This document shows, piece after piece, positions 59,319 to 64,000 of a stretch of DNA of 64,000 bases (positions are counted from its first letter, which is position 1; every line of letters begins with the position of its first letter). Under the pieces are notes generated by a model. That model saw nothing but the letters and a program-made list of their open reading frames with translations, was not told where the DNA came from and did no database searches. The position numbers and the translations under genes are program-made. Location: positions 16,500,062-16,564,061 of the forward strand of contig CM055611.1 in the NCBI GenBank assembly GCA_029379385.1. The letters are read 5' to 3'. Origin of the DNA: Quillaja saponaria. Lineage: Eukaryota; Streptophyta; Magnoliopsida; Fabales; Quillajaceae.

Positions 59319-59319
59319 T

Positions 59320-62100
59320 TAAAAGTTTTGGTTCTTTCCATGGAAGCTGTTACCGGTGACCTCGGCTTAATTATCAAATAATGTTGGCCCAAATTAAATC
59401 AGGCCTTACTCCCTCAAATAATATTTATTAAGACGGGCCTAAATCAATAAAACTAGACAGAATATAATAAATTAAACAAACAATCTGAAAAATCACGTTT
59501 ATGTCTGTGTTAATTCTCTTTATTTTTTATATTTTAAATTTGTCACATTATTATAACCTTTATGACTAAGCGGTCAGGAGATCAAATCTTGTCGCCACTC
59601 ATTCTAAAAAAAAATTATATATTGTTTTGGTCATTTAGAATTATAACAATTTTTAATTCGATTTTACAAGAATTTTCTTTTTATGCTTTAATGTTCAAAA
59701 TGTCTCAATGAAGTTTTATTTTTCTATTTACATATTATGAATTAACGAAATAACCACACTTAACATAAATATAATAACGTGCTTAAGTTATTTTTATGCC
59801 TTATAATTTTATTTTATTTTATAATTTTATTGTTAAATTATGTAAAATTACTTTTATTTATACATAACATGATAATAAGAAAATATAGCTTGATTGAAAA
59901 ATGTTGAATTCTATATAATGAAATTGACCGGAAACATTTATGGGTGACTAAATTGAAAATTGAGGCGAACCAGAGGGACTAAAACATGTATGAAAAGGAC
60001 ATGTACATTCTCCATACTAAGAAAAACTAAGCACGCTTGCGGACCTGTAAGAGATTAAAACACATTTTTGGGGTCTCACCTAACAACTTAAGTTATGGGG
60101 TTAAATTAGTTGTTTGATAAATAGAATAATCATTCAAGCTTTTACAAATTTTAGTGTTCAAATTCAATTAGTTGAAAATCTCTCACATGACCTCCAAAGG
60201 AGATTAGAATCCATGAATTTAGAAAAGGTACATACTTTTTTTACCACCATTTCAACCATTGGAATGAGAAATAATTATTTTTTATATAAAAAAAAAACAA
60301 ATAAAAGATTATTATATGGTAAATCTTACCTAAAGTAAAATGATAAATATACTCTACTATACATAAAACAAAACACTAAATAACTAATCTAATCTTCGGA
60401 CAAGGATATTTTTATCCATTCAATGATGTATATCTGTTTTTCTTCTTTCTTCTTCTTTATGTACATAATTGAAGCTAAAAGCATGTATATGTATCATACT
60501 GCCAAAATATAAATATTTAGTATGTTTCTTTATTATAATATTACTTTGCACATAATTGAATTCGAAAACATTTTTATCACAATTAAATAAGTGTTTAAGA
60601 ACATTAGTTGTGACTTTTCAGTCATATATATTTCTGTAACAAATTTATAAATAGTTGAAAGAATATCAGTGACCTTGTGCTCAAACAAAAAAGATAAGCT
60701 GGATTTGGAGAATACAATTTGAATGGGAAGATCAGTGTTAATTCTTGTCGATTTGAATGGCAGTTGACTTTAGCAGGAGAATTTGGACTGATTGTGCTAG
60801 ATGGTGGAATGTGCACTGGACCTGTACAAAAAAAATATGAGTGTTAGTTTAGAATATTGGGAGCAACTCTATAAGAAAGTGTGCAGGGATGTAGGAGTTT
60901 GCTAAATGGCCTGCAAACAATGGTGGTGCTAATCATCTAGTATTGAATATTCAAAAACCAGAAGTCTGGCTCTCCGGAAAAGAACAAAATGAAGTTCAAT
61001 GTTAATGGTTAGTAGACATATATCTTATGCATCTCAAAGTTCTAAAAAAAAAAAAAGAGGATCGGATTCCAATTCCGGCCTGGGTTAAGATGGACTGAAG
61101 CGAGTCACTCAAAGGCTCATTTTATAGTTAATGATTGTGCCACAGAATCCCATCCCAAAGAGGCCTGAGAGATGTATGGTGACATTAATTTTGAACCACA
61201 TGCCCATTAGCCTCCCACGGTGTACAAGTGGCTTGGGTTACGAGCTCCCACCACGGAGCTCAGGCAACAAGTCATAATACTAAAGACCTTATAAATATTA
61301 TTTAAGCCTATTGAGTGAATACCAATCTGGTACTAATTCTGAAAGTAACATTAAATTCAATCAAAACTTTTCTTGCTTACACCTATTTCTTGTTCTTTCT
61401 ATAACAATGTATATACACAATTATTATAATCTTTTTGTAGTTGCTAAATTTAGTAAAATTTTATTTATTATAATCCTTTTGAGAGAAAATAAAAACAAAA
61501 ACCAAAATTTCAACAATTACAATTTCAATTTTGAAATTCTTTTAATGATAAATTACTATATATATTACCGTAGTACGTAGTTGTTAGTTGTACTCTATTA
61601 ATTTGTAGCCAACTCTGTGTAGCTATATATATAGGTCTTAGAATGTTTGTCATAGTATTATTTGTTTTTTTTTCTCACGAGTATCCATATACTCTTTAGA
61701 TGAGTCTAATTACATTTGAGATTCGTGACTATCCCACCTCACAAGTAGTTAGAACTCTCTAACATTGCATAAGCCCTTAACTATTAAGTTCAAATATGTC
61801 TTACCACTACTATCATACCATGTGGGTTTTGTCATAATATTATATCTCTAAACACTTTCCTCAACACTCAAATGAATAACTCCTCTATTTACAACAAAAA
61901 TAAAGACTATATATGAAAGCAAATGCATGAGTACGTTTAAAACTTTTGGTTTAACTAAATTGTAGAGATATAAAGACTATAGAAGAATTCCATTGACAAT
62001 GGATTTATACATTAGAAATTAAATATCAAGTAAAGAAACATAAAATGAAAGAAAGTAGGAAACAATATCGATCACAGGTAACGTTATATTACCTTCTAAT
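59320..62100. other. intergenic region, no supported gene
   Basis: AT-rich with short reading frames only. Around 60860-61010 there are broken fragments reminiscent of a non-LTR retrotransposon RNase H region (KMKFNVNG near 60990), too weak to call. 61080-61270 is less AT-rich but shows no frame. Confidence 0.4.
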
Positions 62101-64000
62101 TAATACTATCTGGCTCGCTCGCTCCATAACAAAGCATTATTTTTTTTTTTCTTTCTTTTTATTTAAGACCCTATCTTTCTTTTTATTTTTTTAATATAAA
62201 TCATAGCTTATAATATATATATATATATATTTTAGACCAACTCCAGCTTTTTTCGGCCCTATCTTTAATCCCACATAGGAAACATATACATTATAGTGGT
62301 TTCTGTTTATAAAGAGTTTGTTGGGCGATTAGAGTATTGGGTCGGGTAATGTACGATTGTCATCGAGTGGGGCATTACAATACTGATTAAAAAAAATAAA
62401 AATAAAACCAGTATAATTCGTGCAAAATAGATTAATTTTGTATGACATTTTTAAAATGATGTAACAAAATTATATCATATCTATATAGTTTGCCTTATTT
62501 TAATATTGATGTTGTAACAATAGTTTATTAATGAAATAAAATCATCATATTTACTCAAATTTAGTAATGTTTTCTTTACTAAAACTTTCGTATATATATA
62601 TATTTTTTCTAATAATAAAAACTCTACTTAATCATTTGTTTCTTTTTCTTTATCAATATTCCATTGTATATATAATTTCTAAGTATCACCAATTGAAATT
62701 TTATTGAGAATATATATAACATGTACAAAATCCTCATAAACGAAAAATTACAGAAAAAGGCTTTAAATCCAAATTAAAATTTTGTAATCTAACTTAAACC
62801 CAAATTAGAATTCTATAATCAACCAAAAAAAGTAATATAATATATTGAACAAAATAAATAATATAAAAATTAATCATTTGTATCTTTTTCTTTATCAATA
62901 TTCAACCAAAAGAAATGAATTCATATGTTCATGTTCACATAATTTGGACAAACATTGATTTCATTTGTTATCAATCATTGAATTGTCCGAGTTGGACAAT
63001 TTAGGAAAGCAAAACATCATTACACATAGTGATTTGTTAAACTTTTCAATCATTTGTTCGAAGTTTCAATAGTTATCATATCTCTATGTTCTCCGGGTTC
63101 ATAAGATACAAGGTGTGATCGTATCTATGTCGTGCACTTAGGACACTGGAATGGATGTGTCAGCTCTCTTGAATATAATAGGATCTTAACCTTTGGAGAA
63201 AGTTGAAGGTGTTAGACATATCATGCATAAATCACTCTTATATGATCTTATCATTGAAAGAAGTTGGATATGTATTCTTATTAATTTTGTTTAGAAGGAA
63301 AATGTTATTGGATTGTAACTGGATGTTTAATTGGATGGATATTCTCACGGTGTAATAGAGAGTTTTAAAAACGGCGTTGAAGAGTTTATAACATTTTCCT
63401 TAGAAATCCAAAAAGTATCATTGTTGTAGGGTGTCTAATGTGCTATCCATGTGCAGTTCGCAAGAACAAAAAATGTTTTAAGTCCATTTGAGTTTACAGG
63501 GCATTTGTACTAAAAAAAGGTTTGTGGATGCTTATTTAAACTGGATGTTGCATGGTGGACTTTTGGGAAGCTAGGGGTTATAGTGTGATCAATGATGACC
63601 CTTTCCTGCCCCCAAAAAAAATTTAAACTCATTTATAGACATGGTGATGGATGAGGTTATGTGTAGACGTTGCATGATGATGTTGTTTATGATGAAGAAT
63701 TGAATCAATTTGTAAGTTTTATGATTTACTCAAGTTTACTGACAAGACTTTAAGGGAAGGATGTGAACAACATACAAGGTTGCCAACATCTAATTAATCA
63801 ACTACTTAACTTAAAATCATAGTTCAATATGACGAAGAAGAATTACAATCGGATGACATCCATCTTGAAGAGCATGTTATCCTAATCAGAGAACAAAAAA
63901 TTTGTTATTGAAATCGGTTTGGACTATATGCATATAGATGTATGTCAAAATGCTTGTCATTTAATATGATGAGAGTTTGAATAGTAAGAAGGCAGAGTGT
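62101..64000. other. intergenic region to the window end, no supported gene
   Basis: AT-rich. A (TA)n run lies at 62213-62230. The segment 62860-62900 repeats words of 62630-62660 (TCATTTGTNTCTTTTTCTTT). Nothing coding was recognised. Confidence 0.4.

Noticed and set aside
60860..61010. LINE RNase H-like fragment (KMKFNVNG)
   Set aside because: Too short and frame-broken to separate from chance.
1..64000. CRISPR arrays, operons, bacterial-type features
   Set aside because: No regularly spaced short repeats with unique spacers; the window is clearly plant nuclear DNA.

Overview
The window is nuclear DNA of a flowering plant. Genes are intron-containing and sparse, intergenic DNA is very AT-rich, and several transposon classes are nested in it (Mutator-like, CACTA, copia, SINE, hAT-like). 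DUF247/UPF0481 proteins are a land-plant family. Codon style and repeats suggest a woody eudicot/rosid; Citrus is my low-confidence guess.

The core of the locus is a decayed tandem array. The ancestral unit appears to have been: promoter, 5'-UTR intron, DUF247 gene, small two-exon membrane-protein gene, then a non-coding tail. The first unit (about 1.4-9.1 kb) keeps the small gene intact (exons 4235-4450 and 6360-6440), but its DUF247 gene (1875-3241) is broken. Later units are fragments. There is a truncated DUF247 5' end at 10.1 kb, preceded by a shard of a DUF247 3' end at 9.64 kb. The only full-length open DUF247 gene is at 13237-14583. A nearly complete copy at 50.77-52.17 kb has a lost ATG and one frameshift, and a middle fragment lies at 52.82-53.24 kb. 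Tail blocks of the unit recur near 10.5, 21.3-24.9, 37.6-39.9 and 47.5-50.2 kb.

Transposons have interrupted these paralogous copies, and the uninterrupted copies act as empty-site references. A 6.3-kb Mutator-like element (25315-31633) has long hairpin-rich terminal inverted repeats and a 10-bp target duplication. Its minus-strand transposase pseudogene ends in a plant-mobile-domain-like segment. Downstream lie an 808-bp inverted-repeat element (31891-32698) and a 4.9-kb element with related termini carrying a broken FAR1-domain gene (32705-37638). A copia remnant (22673-23490), a CACTA end (about 21050-21275), SINE-like insertions (34785-34856 and about 54085-54282) and hAT-like elements (about 8487-9067 and 15734-16110) complete the set.

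The rest is repeats and sparse sequence. Tandem arrays lie at 0.64-1.06 kb (about 137-bp unit), 19.29-19.81 kb (about 112-bp unit) and 42.8-45.1 kb (about 680-bp unit), with a direct duplication at 16.47-18.07 kb. The 53.2-59.3 kb region holds a minus-strand duplicated set of exon-like blocks that I cannot assign to a known family; it is the best candidate for an undescribed gene. From 59.3 kb to the end I see no convincing gene.

Only two genes look expressible as they stand: the DUF247 gene at 13.2 kb and the small membrane-protein gene at 4.2-6.4 kb.
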